From CAZQLE01 sp964593905 (lineage in GTDB: Bacteria; Chloroflexota; Anaerolineae; Anaerolineales; Anaerolineaceae), in contig CAZQLE010000055.1 of NCBI GenBank assembly GCA_964593905.1, positions 1 to 20,393 on the forward strand: DNA of 20,393 nucleotides. The letters run 5' to 3'. Each line of letters opens with the position of its first letter. Position 1 is the first letter of the stretch. The position numbers and the translations under genes are program-made. This document shows positions 7,151 to 15,195 of this stretch, piece by piece. The notes beneath the pieces were generated by a model. That model had not been told where the DNA came from, did not search any database, and saw only the letters and a list, made by a program, of their open reading frames with translations.

Positions 7151-7834
7151 ATGAAACTCACCGTCATTATCCCGGTTTACAATGAAGAAAAAACCCTGGA
7201 AGAGATCGTTCGCCGTGTAAAAGCAACCGGCCTGGCCCATGAAATTCTCATCGTCGATGATGGGTCAAAAGACAACACCCGCTCCATCCTGGCTGAAATG
7301 GATGGCAAAGAGGGGGTGCGCGTCATCCTTCACGAACGCAACCAGGGAAAAGGCGCCGCAGTGCGTACTGGTATTGAAGCTGCCACAGGCGAAATCGCCT
7401 TGATTCAAGATGCGGATCTTGAATATGACCCCCGCGATTACCCCACCCTGCTCAGACCAATGGAAGAAGGCATTGCAGAAATTGTTTATGGTTCTCGCTT
7501 TCTGGGAGGCGCGCGCCGGCCAATTCTTTTCTGGAATATGGTGGCCAACCGTATTCTCACCTTCATCACCAATCTTTTCTATAACAACATTCTTTCCGAT
7601 ATGGAAACCGGATACAAGGTGTTCCGCCCGGAAAGAATTCGCAGCATTCCCCTGCACGCACGTGGCTTTGAGTTCGAGCCCGAATTTACCGCCAAAGTGT
7701 TAAAACGCAAGATGCGGATTTATGAAGTTCCCATCTCTTTCAATCCCCGCGATTACAGCGATGGGAAAAAGATCAAAATGAAGGATGCGTTTGTCGCCGT
7801 TTGGACGCTGCTCAAATATCGCTTTGTAGACTGA
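7151..7834 (+). CDS. GT2-family glycosyltransferase (DPM1/polyprenol-phosphate sugar transferase-like)
   Basis: The 227-aa protein is a GT-A fold, family 2 transferase. It begins LTVIIPVYNEEKTLEE, followed by VDDGSKDNT (about 35-43), HERNQGKGAA (61-70) and the metal/nucleotide-sugar site DADLEYDP (87-94). The overall pattern, with YGSRF and a DMETGYK segment, is that of dolichyl- or polyprenyl-phosphate mannose/glucose synthases. It lacks the C-terminal membrane helices found in some members, so it resembles the short, membrane-associated DPM1 type. The likely reaction is transfer of a sugar from a nucleotide donor to a lipid-phosphate carrier at the inner face of the membrane; donor and acceptor cannot be read from sequence. 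It is monocistronic, leaderless by promoter position, and ends at a strong terminator. Confidence 0.9.
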   Translation: MKLTVIIPVYNEEKTLEEIVRRVKATGLAHEILIVDDGSKDNTRSILAEMDGKEGVRVILHERNQGKGAAVRTGIEAATGEIALIQDADLEYDPRDYPTLLRPMEEGIAEIVYGSRFLGGARRPILFWNMVANRILTFITNLFYNNILSDMETGYKVFRPERIRSIPLHARGFEFEPEFTAKVLKRKMRIYEVPISFNPRDYSDGKKIKMKDAFVAVWTLLKYRFVD

Positions 7835-7865
7835 TCTTGATTGTTTCAAAATCATTAAAAGCAGA

Positions 7866-7898
7866 AAAAACACCGGCCGATTGAACACCGGTGTTTTT
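7866..7898. terminator. Bidirectional intrinsic terminator between the GT2 gene and surE
   Basis: Arms AAAAACACCGG (7866-7876) and CCGGTGTTTTT (7888-7898) enclose an 11-nt loop. The plus strand ends in TTTTT and the minus strand likewise. It therefore serves both the GT2 gene (stop 7834) and surE (stop 7918). Confidence 0.9.
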
Positions 7899-7917
7899 AT
7901 TTTCAAAACCTCAGCAG

Positions 7918-8730
7918 CTATTTATGGGCCATTTCAACATCCACCCAGGCTGTTTGCGGACTGCCCTGCCAGTTTCGATTTTCCAACACAGCCATCATTC
8001 CATAGGCAGTCAAATCAAGCTGAAGCGGGGTGATTGAAATAAAACCTTCGGCCACAGCCCCCACATCCGAACCCGTTTCAGGAATTCCAGTCGGGCTGTC
8101 GCCCAACACCCAGTAATAAGGTTTCCCACGCGGGTCAGTACGCCGGTCAAGACGATCACGATAAACCCGCAGTCCCTGACGGGTAACCTGAAACCCTTTC
8201 ATATTTTCAAATTCAATAAACGGCACATTCACGTTTAATAACACCCCGGTCGGCAGCCCCTCGCGCAAAACATTGAGCACGATTTTCCGCGCAGCCAGCG
8301 CCGCAGCCGAGAAATCTACCAACCCGCCATAGTGATCGGGTTGGTCAAGTGAAACTGCCACCGCCGGAAAGCCCCAGATCACAGCCTCCATTGCGGCTGT
8401 GACAGTGCCAGAATAAGTCACATCATGACCCAGGTTGGCATAGGGATTAATTCCCGAAACCAGCACATCCATTTTTTCATCAAAAAAACCGCTGGCGGCC
8501 AGGGCCACGCAGTCTGAGGGAGCGCCATCACTGGCAAACCCCCGTGAACCATCCTCCAGAATTACTTCCCGCACCCGCAATGGCCGATCTAATGTCTTTA
8601 CATGTCCAGAAGCAGACCAGTTCCGATCAGGCGCCAAAATGTAGACTCGTCCAATTTGCCGCATCGCCTGTGCCAGTGTCAGCAATCCTGGTGCGTTAAT
8701 TCCATCGTCATTGGTAACCAAAATATTCAT
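7918..8730 (-). CDS. surE: 5'/3'-nucleotidase SurE
   Basis: The 270-aa protein is a metal-dependent phosphatase that dephosphorylates nucleoside 5'- and 3'-monophosphates and, in family members, short polyphosphate. The N-terminus MNILVTNDDG places the metal-binding pair D8-D9. It is followed by APDRNWSASG with the metal/substrate serine, and VSGINPYANLGHDVTYSGTV with N95 and the conserved active-site loop. The length is slightly above the usual 250. It is cytoplasmic, with no signal peptide. The start ATG at 8730 gives the canonical SurE N-terminus. No strong Shine-Dalgarno is close to it; GAAGG lies about 17 nt away. It is divergent to the sensor kinase-pstS operon, so its promoter must lie in the same AT-rich spacer as the Pho-box-like repeats. 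Confidence 0.96.
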   Translation of the reverse strand: MNILVTNDDGINAPGLLTLAQAMRQIGRVYILAPDRNWSASGHVKTLDRPLRVREVILEDGSRGFASDGAPSDCVALAASGFFDEKMDVLVSGINPYANLGHDVTYSGTVTAAMEAVIWGFPAVAVSLDQPDHYGGLVDFSAAALAARKIVLNVLREGLPTGVLLNVNVPFIEFENMKGFQVTRQGLRVYRDRLDRRTDPRGKPYYWVLGDSPTGIPETGSDVGAVAEGFISITPLQLDLTAYGMMAVLENRNWQGSPQTAWVDVEMAHK

Positions 8731-8884
8731 GATGTTTTATGTTTACCTTCATATTTGTCTAATTGCATATTTCAATCATAGGTAAATTTTATTAAGAATA
8801 TTGGTTTGGATTCTAAAATTTTGTTAAACATTGGGTAAATAAACCTTTCGGTGTTTTTGGCGGGTTATACGAACTCATTACAGC

Positions 8885-8924
8885 GCGTTAAGCTAGCGTT
8901 AATCAGCCATTGCCAAGAAATTAA
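8885..8924 (+). promoter_or_regulatory. Pho-box-like 11-bp phased repeats upstream of the sensor kinase-pstS operon
   Basis: GCGTTAA occurs twice exactly (8885-8891 and 8896-8902) with a 4-nt spacer. Two weaker units follow in the same 11-bp phase (CCATTGC 8907-8913 and AAATTAA 8918-8924), all sharing TT at positions 4-5. The last unit ends 11 bp before the TATACT at 8936. Heptamer repeats with 4-nt spacers that take the place of a -35 are the hallmark of sites for PhoB/PhoP-type OmpR-family regulators. The base sequence itself differs from the E. coli Pho box. Confidence 0.5.
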
Positions 8925-8935
8925 GCCGGTTTTTC

Positions 8936-8941
8936 TATACT
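8936..8941 (+). promoter_or_regulatory. Candidate -10 element of the sensor kinase-pstS operon
   Basis: TATACT lies 53 bp upstream of the ATG at 8995. No -35 hexamer stands at a normal distance (TTGCCA at 8910 is 20 bp away), as expected for an activator-dependent promoter. The rest of the 8731-8994 spacer is AT-rich, and I see no gene in it. Confidence 0.45.
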
Positions 8942-8994
8942 TAGAAAGGATAGCTCTTCAAACCCACTTCATTGCCAATTGAGAATTATCGTAG

Positions 8995-11391
8995 ATGACG
9001 CAAAAAACCTCCCCGTTTAAGAATATGGTGCGTACAATCTGGAATTATGGTCGGTTCATTAAACCCCAAACCCTGGGCACAAAACTGATACTTTCCAGCT
9101 TAACCGTGATGTTGCTGGCATTTTTAGGCAGCATTAGTTTATATATCATCGGTTCCAACCGCGCTCAAAATCGAATCCTTGAGCAGCAGCTTGCCCTGGA
9201 TGCTCACACTGTTGCCGAAAGTCTCAACAGGCGCGAAAATGAGGCTGCCAGCGCAGCAACGCTATTGGCGCAGGACCCGCTCGTTGCGACCTCTCTACAA
9301 AACCAAAACCATCCTGACGCTTTAACCACCTTGAATAAACGTGCAGTGGTCATGCGAGAGCGTTTCGATCTGGATTTAATACAGATTTACAATCAGGATG
9401 ATATTTTAAGAACCAATCTGGTTCTCTCCAGTCTATTCCGACAGTCCACCCTTTTGGGCGAAATGTTGACGGATGGACATTTGATAAAGGAAATTGATGG
9501 ACGATTGCTGCTGCTGCATCGCACCAGTTTGAATCACGATCAGGGGATCATCATCACCGGTATCGATCTAAAAAATGAATTGGAGCGCATTCAGCGTTCT
9601 AAGGCAATTCAAGACGATCTCTCGCTGATCACACACACCCTGACCGTGTCCACAGGCAGTAATGAATACTTAAATGCTTCGAGTGCTCCTCAGAGCAATC
9701 GCTACACCTTTGATCACGCAATTAACCTTGCCGATCAAGACATCGTGCTTTCTTTACAGCGTGACACAACCGACCTGCACCAGATTCTCTCTTCAGGTGT
9801 CACCAGCATGACAGTATCAATGTTGTTGGCCACATTCATTCTTGCAGGTATTTCCGTTCTCTTTGCGCGTTCAATTGCTCGTCCCATCCATAACCTTGCT
9901 GTGGCTGCCAACGCCGTCGCGGCCGGAGACCTGCGCCAACCAGTGGCGCTCAATCTGCTCTCAGCCGGTCCATTTAATATCGGACAAAACGATGAACTAG
10001 GTATGTTGTCAAATGTATTTGAACGCATGATAAAAGAATTGGCAGCCTTCTATCAGCAGCTTGAAGACAAGGTGAATGAGCGAACCCAGGATTTACGCGC
10101 CGCTTCAGAGGTTGCCCGAGCAGCAAGTTCAACACTGGATCTTAAAGTTGTACTACGCACATCCGTTGAGCTTGTCCAATCTCGTTTCAATTTCTATCAC
10201 GTAGGAATATTCCTGATTGACCCGGGCTCTCAACAGGCTGTATTACGAGAAGCATCTAGCGGCGCCGGGAATTCATTAATCAGTCATCGTCATCGAATAA
10301 ACATTGGATCGCGGTCTCTGGTCGGCAAATCAACTGCCACCGCCCGACCAGAAATCGTCCAGGATGTCCTTCAAAACAACGATCATGCCCCCAATCCCTT
10401 CTTGCCCAAAACCCGCTCTGAAGCCGTTTTTCCGTTTGTCATTGGCAACCGGGTTATTGGGGCAATTGACGTACAAAGTATCCGTACCGAAGATTTCACA
10501 CCCGACAAGGTAAACGTGCTTACCACCCTGGCGGACCAATTGGCTGTTGCTGTTCAAAATGCTCGTTTGTATGAAAAACAAATTGCAGATGGCGCTCGCC
10601 TGACCCAAGTGGATGACATGAAATCACAATTTCTGGAAAATGTAGGACATGAATTACGCCCCTCGTTAAACACCATTGTCGCTCAAACGAACATGCTATA
10701 CACCGAGTCGGAAAATTATCTCTTGCCCCAACATCAAGATATGCTTTTTCGCATTCACAAGACAGCAAATTTGATGCTTTTGCTGGTAAATGACCTCTTC
10801 GAGATCTCTCAAATCCATGCTGGAGAAACAACCCTTTCCATAGAGATGATCAGCCTTGGAGAATTAATTGATTCCACCCTTAAGGCTGCTGAAACCATGC
10901 TTCAAGGCAAGACCATTACCCTGTTAAAAACCCTCGATGAACAAATTAGGCCCCTGCCGGCAGACAGGATGCGCATACGCCAGGTACTTGCCACACTTTT
11001 GTTTCGCGCAGTTGAAACCACCGAAAACGGATATATCATCATACGCGCAAGACCAGTGGAATTACTGGACATTCATTTTAACACCATGCGCCCGTTCATC
11101 GAAATCAGTGTGTCCGATACCGGTCCCGGTCTTCCTTCCACCCAGGTGACCACACTTTTCGATACCTATGGCCCCCAGTTTAATCTTCCAGCAAAGGGGT
11201 ATACCCGCGGTGGGCTCAGCCTGAAGACGTGTCGGGAGTTAATTGAATTGCATGGCGGGCGAATCTGGGCAGATAGTACGCCAGGTCGTGGCACCATGAT
11301 CACCTTTATCCTGCCGGTGGATCATAACAACATTTCACCAAAAACATCAAAAAATGAAGACCTCATATCCTTTGGAGAAAAACTTTCATGA
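8995..11391 (+). CDS. GAF-domain sensor histidine kinase with atypical H- and N-boxes
   Basis: The 798-aa protein has a transmembrane helix at about 29-52, an extracytoplasmic sensor region (about 53-267), a second helix (268-291), HAMP (about 291-350), a short coiled coil, a GAF domain (about 376-525), a HisKA-like region (540-605) and a HATPase_c region (about 650-780). The phospho-acceptor H552 is present, but the H-box reads GHELRPSL where most families have SHELRTPL, so the E-x-x-T/N phosphatase motif is lost. In the N-box QVLATLLFRAVE, the metal/ATP-coordinating asparagine is R671, and another usual Asn is T667. The G1 box DTGPG (708-712) and the G2 region (739-743) remain. Kinase activity is thus doubtful. 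No response regulator is adjacent. The stop overlaps the start of the PstS gene by four bases (ATGA). The start codon has no clear Shine-Dalgarno. Confidence 0.9.
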   Translation: MTQKTSPFKNMVRTIWNYGRFIKPQTLGTKLILSSLTVMLLAFLGSISLYIIGSNRAQNRILEQQLALDAHTVAESLNRRENEAASAATLLAQDPLVATSLQNQNHPDALTTLNKRAVVMRERFDLDLIQIYNQDDILRTNLVLSSLFRQSTLLGEMLTDGHLIKEIDGRLLLLHRTSLNHDQGIIITGIDLKNELERIQRSKAIQDDLSLITHTLTVSTGSNEYLNASSAPQSNRYTFDHAINLADQDIVLSLQRDTTDLHQILSSGVTSMTVSMLLATFILAGISVLFARSIARPIHNLAVAANAVAAGDLRQPVALNLLSAGPFNIGQNDELGMLSNVFERMIKELAAFYQQLEDKVNERTQDLRAASEVARAASSTLDLKVVLRTSVELVQSRFNFYHVGIFLIDPGSQQAVLREASSGAGNSLISHRHRINIGSRSLVGKSTATARPEIVQDVLQNNDHAPNPFLPKTRSEAVFPFVIGNRVIGAIDVQSIRTEDFTPDKVNVLTTLADQLAVAVQNARLYEKQIADGARLTQVDDMKSQFLENVGHELRPSLNTIVAQTNMLYTESENYLLPQHQDMLFRIHKTANLMLLLVNDLFEISQIHAGETTLSIEMISLGELIDSTLKAAETMLQGKTITLLKTLDEQIRPLPADRMRIRQVLATLLFRAVETTENGYIIIRARPVELLDIHFNTMRPFIEISVSDTGPGLPSTQVTTLFDTYGPQFNLPAKGYTRGGLSLKTCRELIELHGGRIWADSTPGRGTMITFILPVDHNNISPKTSKNEDLISFGEKLS

Positions 11392-12224
11392 AATCAACCC
11401 CTATTGTTTTTTTGATATGGATTTGTGGGTGGTTCTTAACCGCCTGCACTGCCCCGTCTGCCACCGCCACACCAACCAATAACCCACAATTATCGGGCAA
11501 GTTGACCTTTGCCGGAAGCACCACCGTTCAACCATTGGCAGCCCAACTCGGTCAAATCTTCCAGAGTCAATATCCTGATATTGAACTGGAAATTGCAGCG
11601 GGCGGCAGTTCGGTTGGCATTCAGGCTGCCCAGGATGGATCTGCAGATATTGGTATGGCATCACGCAGTTTAAAAGATGAAGAAAGACAAAATATTCAGG
11701 AATTTGCCATTGCCCTGGATGTCATTGCAGTGATTAATAACCCCGGAAACCCTGTAAAAGAACTGACGCTGGATCAGTTAAAAAGCATCTACCTGGGTGA
11801 AATTGCAAATTGGAAAGAGGTCGGTGGAGACGATCAGCCCATAATCGTCGTTGTACGAGATGTTAATTCGGGTACGCGGGCGGCTTTTGACGAATTGGTT
11901 CTGGACAAGAAAGAACCAACCGCTTCGAAAATGAAATCGGCCATCACCGCTGGTGATGTCGTCGCAATTGTCAAAGAAGACCAGGCTGCAATTGGTTATG
12001 TTGGTTTTGGAAATATTGAAGAAAGCATCCGGCCGTTAAGCATTGATGGATTCTTGCCCACCGTCAACAGTGTGCACGATGGTTCATATAAACTGACCCG
12101 GCCACTGCTGCTGATTACCGGGCCGCTTTCTCAACAGCCATTAGCAGATACATTTACCCAGTTTGCGCTGAGCCCCGAAGGAAAACGGGTGATCGAAAAT
12201 GGCGGTTGGATCCCGACAAAATAA
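11388..12224 (+). CDS. pstS: PstS-type phosphate-binding lipoprotein
   Basis: The 278-aa protein has a lipoprotein signal peptide ending in LTAC (C20) and a Thr/Pro/Ala-rich linker, then a PstS-family periplasmic-binding fold. The phosphate-contact motifs are well preserved: FAGSTTVQPL (41-50), AAGGSSVGI (70-78), DIGMASR (87-93) and RDVNSGTRAAFDEL (157-170). The hinge segment LTLDQLKSIYLGEIANWKEV is typical. Phosphate is therefore the likely ligand. The start is supported by GGAG at 11374-11377 and the ATGA overlap with the kinase. No PstC, PstA, PstB or PhoU follows: the gene ends 70 bp before the convergent recJ. I infer a sensing role with the upstream kinase rather than, or in addition to, transport. 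An orphan that serves a Pst system elsewhere is the alternative. Confidence 0.9.
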   Translation: MKSTPIVFLIWICGWFLTACTAPSATATPTNNPQLSGKLTFAGSTTVQPLAAQLGQIFQSQYPDIELEIAAGGSSVGIQAAQDGSADIGMASRSLKDEERQNIQEFAIALDVIAVINNPGNPVKELTLDQLKSIYLGEIANWKEVGGDDQPIIVVVRDVNSGTRAAFDELVLDKKEPTASKMKSAITAGDVVAIVKEDQAAIGYVGFGNIEESIRPLSIDGFLPTVNSVHDGSYKLTRPLLLITGPLSQQPLADTFTQFALSPEGKRVIENGGWIPTK

Positions 12225-12240
12225 TCATCCTGCCTGAAAC

Positions 12241-12272
12241 ATCATTGGGCATGCCCAGGCATGCCCAATGAT
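12241..12272. terminator. Perfect long hairpin between pstS and recJ, possible terminator
   Basis: A 32-nt palindrome has 14-bp arms (12241-12254 and 12259-12272) and a 4-nt loop. It sits in the only spacer between two convergent genes, where a bidirectional terminator is expected. There is no T-tract on either strand, so it could instead stabilise 3' ends or act in a T-independent way. Confidence 0.6.
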
Positions 12273-12294
12273 CAAAAGGTTTAATACGCGGTAC

Positions 12295-14004
12295 TTAATC
12301 GGGTTGGTTGGCCGGTTTCAAATCGCGCAAGTTCAACTGCAACGACTCGCGCCCGCGAAAAACATTCTTTTCAAATGCAAACAAAATATCCATGCGGGTT
12401 GGCAGTTGGCTGGCCCAGTAACCCAGACGAAAACCGATCCCGTCAAAGGTTACATTTCGGTCTGATGAAACCGTCACCCGCAGATGCTGTTGTTCACTAC
12501 CCACCGTTTTGGCCGATAATACCCGCACATTTCTGGCCACAAACAAAGCCTGCGGGTTTCCCAGGCCGGTGGGTTCGAGTGCATCGATGTATTTCAGCAC
12601 TTCGGGGCGCAAATCATCCAGCGAAATTTCCATATCGGCCCGCAGCATCGGCCGCAGGTCTTTCTGATCCAATTCGCGTTCGGCAATCTGGCGCAAACGG
12701 TCGATTAACTCGACCAGATTGGCGTTTTTCACGGTAAAACCAGCCGCCAGGGCATGCCCGCCATGCCGGACCAGCAGGTCGGCACATTCATCCAGGGCAT
12801 GGGTGATATGAAATTCAGGGATGCTGCGACAGGAGGCGCGCGTACAATCTTCGCCGACGGCCCCCACAATCGAAGGGCGGTAATAGGTTTCGGTCAGGCG
12901 TGAAGCAACCAACCCCACCACCCCCATATTAAAGCTGGGGTCAACCGCAAACATCAGATGATCCATCCGGGCTTCGGCCGTCAGCAGTTCGGCTTCTTCC
13001 TGCATTTGCCGGGTCCAGTCCTGGCGCTGACGATTCTGGTCATCGAGTTTCAGGGCCAGCTCGCCAGTAACCTGGGCATTTGTTTCCATCAAGAGATCAT
13101 AAGCTTGCAGTGCAGATTCCAACCGCCCGGCTGCATTAAGCCGGGGCCCCAGGATAAAACCAATATCCCGCGCGGTGGTCTGTGCCAGGTCAAATTCAGC
13201 CGCTCCGGCCAGCGACCAGAGCCCCTGACGGTTCCCGCTGCGCAGCCGCTGAAGCCCGGCCCGCACCAGCGCTCTGTTTTCGCCTTTCAGCGGCACAACA
13301 TCGGCCACCGTACCCACCGCAACCAGATCCAGCCATTCTTCGGGCTGCACGCCATCCACCGGCCGGGTATTGAGCAGCGCCTGCGTAAGCTTGTAAGCCA
13401 GACCCACGCCGGCCAGGTTCTTTTCAGGGTACAGGCAGTCGGCCTGTTTGGGGCAGATCACCGCAACCGCCGCGGGCAATTCTTCATGCGGCTCATGATG
13501 GTCGCTGATGATCACATCCACGCCCAGCGTGCGGGCAAATTCCACCTCGCGCGGTGAGCGAATGCCGCAGTCAACCGTTAACACCAGCCGGATATTTTCC
13601 TGCGCAAGCGCTGTCAGCGCCTCATTATTTAACCCGTAACCTTCATCAAACCGGTTGGGAATATACCCCTTCACTTCGCCGCCCAGGCGCCGCAAAACTT
13701 GCACCATCACCGCCGTGGCGGTAACCCCGTCGACATCATAATCGCCATACACGGCAATCTTTTCGCCGCGGTCAATGGCCTGTAACAGACGTTCAACAGC
13801 CGGCTGCATTCCCAGCATCAGAAACGGATCATGTACGGGCTGCGCTGCACTCAGGTAGATCTCGGCATCTTCCCAACGCTGCACACCGCGATTAAATAAC
13901 AACTGGCGCAGCACAGCCGGGTAGCCAGCCAGCGCCTCATCTGCCTCGGCGGATATCGGGGGATCAATATGCCATCGTTTACGGGTTACAGGTTGAAAAG
14001 TCAT
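12295..14004 (-). CDS. recJ: Single-stranded-DNA-specific exonuclease RecJ
   Basis: The 569-aa protein is a DHH-superfamily 5'-3' ssDNA exonuclease used in recombination and mismatch repair. The phosphoesterase motifs are clear: GDYDVDG (87-93), VDCG (144-147) and SDHHEP (167-172), followed by the GVGLAYKL segment, and a C-terminal DHHA1 region with GGHALAAGFT and an OB-like end. Length matches typical RecJ. The ATG at 14004 lies 14 bp after the alr stop with only a weak AAGAAAG-type ribosome site, so it is probably co-transcribed with alr. No second ATG nearby fits better. Confidence 0.96.
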   Translation of the reverse strand: MTFQPVTRKRWHIDPPISAEADEALAGYPAVLRQLLFNRGVQRWEDAEIYLSAAQPVHDPFLMLGMQPAVERLLQAIDRGEKIAVYGDYDVDGVTATAVMVQVLRRLGGEVKGYIPNRFDEGYGLNNEALTALAQENIRLVLTVDCGIRSPREVEFARTLGVDVIISDHHEPHEELPAAVAVICPKQADCLYPEKNLAGVGLAYKLTQALLNTRPVDGVQPEEWLDLVAVGTVADVVPLKGENRALVRAGLQRLRSGNRQGLWSLAGAAEFDLAQTTARDIGFILGPRLNAAGRLESALQAYDLLMETNAQVTGELALKLDDQNRQRQDWTRQMQEEAELLTAEARMDHLMFAVDPSFNMGVVGLVASRLTETYYRPSIVGAVGEDCTRASCRSIPEFHITHALDECADLLVRHGGHALAAGFTVKNANLVELIDRLRQIAERELDQKDLRPMLRADMEISLDDLRPEVLKYIDALEPTGLGNPQALFVARNVRVLSAKTVGSEQQHLRVTVSSDRNVTFDGIGFRLGYWASQLPTRMDILFAFEKNVFRGRESLQLNLRDLKPANQPD

Positions 14005-14018
14005 GCAATTTTACTTTC

Positions 14019-15137
14019 TTATGAAAGACCGCTGTAAAGCCGGGGAACACGATGGGCAATACCGCAGGTTACTTCGTAATTGATCGTTCCCCATTCAGAG
14101 CCAAGCGCTTCTGCGCTTCGCCCAGCAGCACCCTGCCGGCCGATAATCACCACTTCATCTCCCAGCCCAGCCTCAGGCACTTCTTGCAATGAAACCATAA
14201 TTTGATCCATGCAAACCGTACCCACCACCGGCACAAATTTACCTGCAATCAACATCTGGTTGCCCATTTTACGGCGAATGCCATCGGCATACCCCACCGC
14301 AACAACCCCGATCCGCTCGGTTGTTTGCGTGCGATAACGGTGACAGTATGAAACACCCTGCCCGGCCGGGATGGTTTTAATCGAAACCAGGCGGGCCTTC
14401 CAACTCAGGGCCGGCTGAAAATCAGCGCTCAGCGGGGCATCGTCTGAGGGGTGAAGGCCATAAATGGCAATTCCACCCCGCACAAGATCAAAAGCCGCGC
14501 CCGGAAAACGCAGCGACCCGGCCGAATTTGCCGCATGAACCAGCGCCGGGCGCATACCCGCGCGGTCCAACTGCTGTACCAGTTCAGAAAATTGAGTGAG
14601 CTGAAAATTTGTGAAGGGCTCTTCGGGCTGGTCAGCGCGCGCAAAATGGGTGAACATCCCTTCCACCACAATCCCTGGCAAACCCCGCAAGGCAGTCATA
14701 AATTCAGGGACCTGAACAGGGGGCTGCCCCAGGCGGCTCATGCCGGTATCTACTTTAACATGCACCCGCAGTGTCTGACCCGCTGCCGCCACAATGGCGG
14801 CATACTGCTGCGCGATGCTTAACTCATATACGGTCAGGCGAATATCGCGCCGCGCGGCCTCGAGCGCCATCAACGGGGCGGTATACCCAAGCACCAGCAG
14901 CGGGCAGCCAATACCTGCCGCACGGAGTTCAAGGGCTTCTTCAATCCGGGCCACAGCGCACCAGGTCGCCTCCGCGGCCAGGGCTGCACGGGCCACTTCC
15001 ACCATTCCATGACCGTACGCATTCCCCTTAACCACGGCCATGACCGGACGTCCCGCTGTGCGGGAGATAAGACGGATATTGTGTTGGATTGCTGCTAGAT
15101 CAATCTCTACCCAGGTTGAATAGGCTGCATTGTTCAT
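14019..15137 (-). CDS. alr: Alanine racemase
   Basis: The 372-aa PLP-dependent, fold-type III enzyme interconverts L- and D-alanine, supplying D-Ala for peptidoglycan. The PLP lysine is K37 in AVVKGNAYGHG, where the usual motif has VKANAYGHG. The second catalytic base, Tyr264, lies in GVSYCHRY on the C-terminal domain, followed by VAVGYADGI. HAANSAG and GVVEGMFTHFA-like barrel motifs are also visible. Length and both catalytic bases are normal, so it should be active. The ATG at 15137 has no Shine-Dalgarno, and a -10 element lies only 6 bp before it, so the mRNA is probably leaderless. It heads an operon with recJ, and is divergent to the permease with a 58-bp spacer. Confidence 0.96.
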   Translation of the reverse strand: MNNAAYSTWVEIDLAAIQHNIRLISRTAGRPVMAVVKGNAYGHGMVEVARAALAAEATWCAVARIEEALELRAAGIGCPLLVLGYTAPLMALEAARRDIRLTVYELSIAQQYAAIVAAAGQTLRVHVKVDTGMSRLGQPPVQVPEFMTALRGLPGIVVEGMFTHFARADQPEEPFTNFQLTQFSELVQQLDRAGMRPALVHAANSAGSLRFPGAAFDLVRGGIAIYGLHPSDDAPLSADFQPALSWKARLVSIKTIPAGQGVSYCHRYRTQTTERIGVVAVGYADGIRRKMGNQMLIAGKFVPVVGTVCMDQIMVSLQEVPEAGLGDEVVIIGRQGAAGRSAEALGSEWGTINYEVTCGIAHRVPRLYSGLS

Positions 15138-15143
15138 TTGGTT

Positions 15144-15172
15144 AGTATATCTCCAGAAGAAACGTCCCGCAA
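15144..15172 (-). promoter_or_regulatory. Promoter for the leaderless alr-recJ transcript
   Basis: On the minus strand TTGCGG (15172-15167) and TATACT (15149-15144) are separated by 17 bp. The -10 is 6 bp from the ATG at 15137, so transcription should begin at the start codon. Its -35 lies inside the region that a polymerase on the divergent permease promoter would cover. Confidence 0.6.
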
Positions 15173-15182
15173 GTGCTTAAGG

Positions 15183-15188
15183 TATAAT
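15183..15188 (+). promoter_or_regulatory. -10 element for a leaderless permease transcript
   Basis: A perfect TATAAT lies 7 bp before the ATG at 15196, the same spacing as at the GT2 gene. No clear -35 is seen at 16-18 bp. An upstream in-frame ATG at 15187 overlaps this -10 box, so it would fall outside the mRNA. Confidence 0.55.
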
Positions 15189-15195
15189 GATCGAC

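Noticed and set aside
8731..8994. Possible leaderless promoter for surE (CATAAA close to its ATG)
   Set aside because: The -10 match is weak and there is no -35 at 16-18 bp, so I do not call a surE promoter.
15187..15195. Upstream ATG for the permease at 15187
   Set aside because: It overlaps the TATAAT box at 15183-15188, so the mRNA should begin after it. The ATG at 15196 has the same -10 spacing as the GT2 gene.
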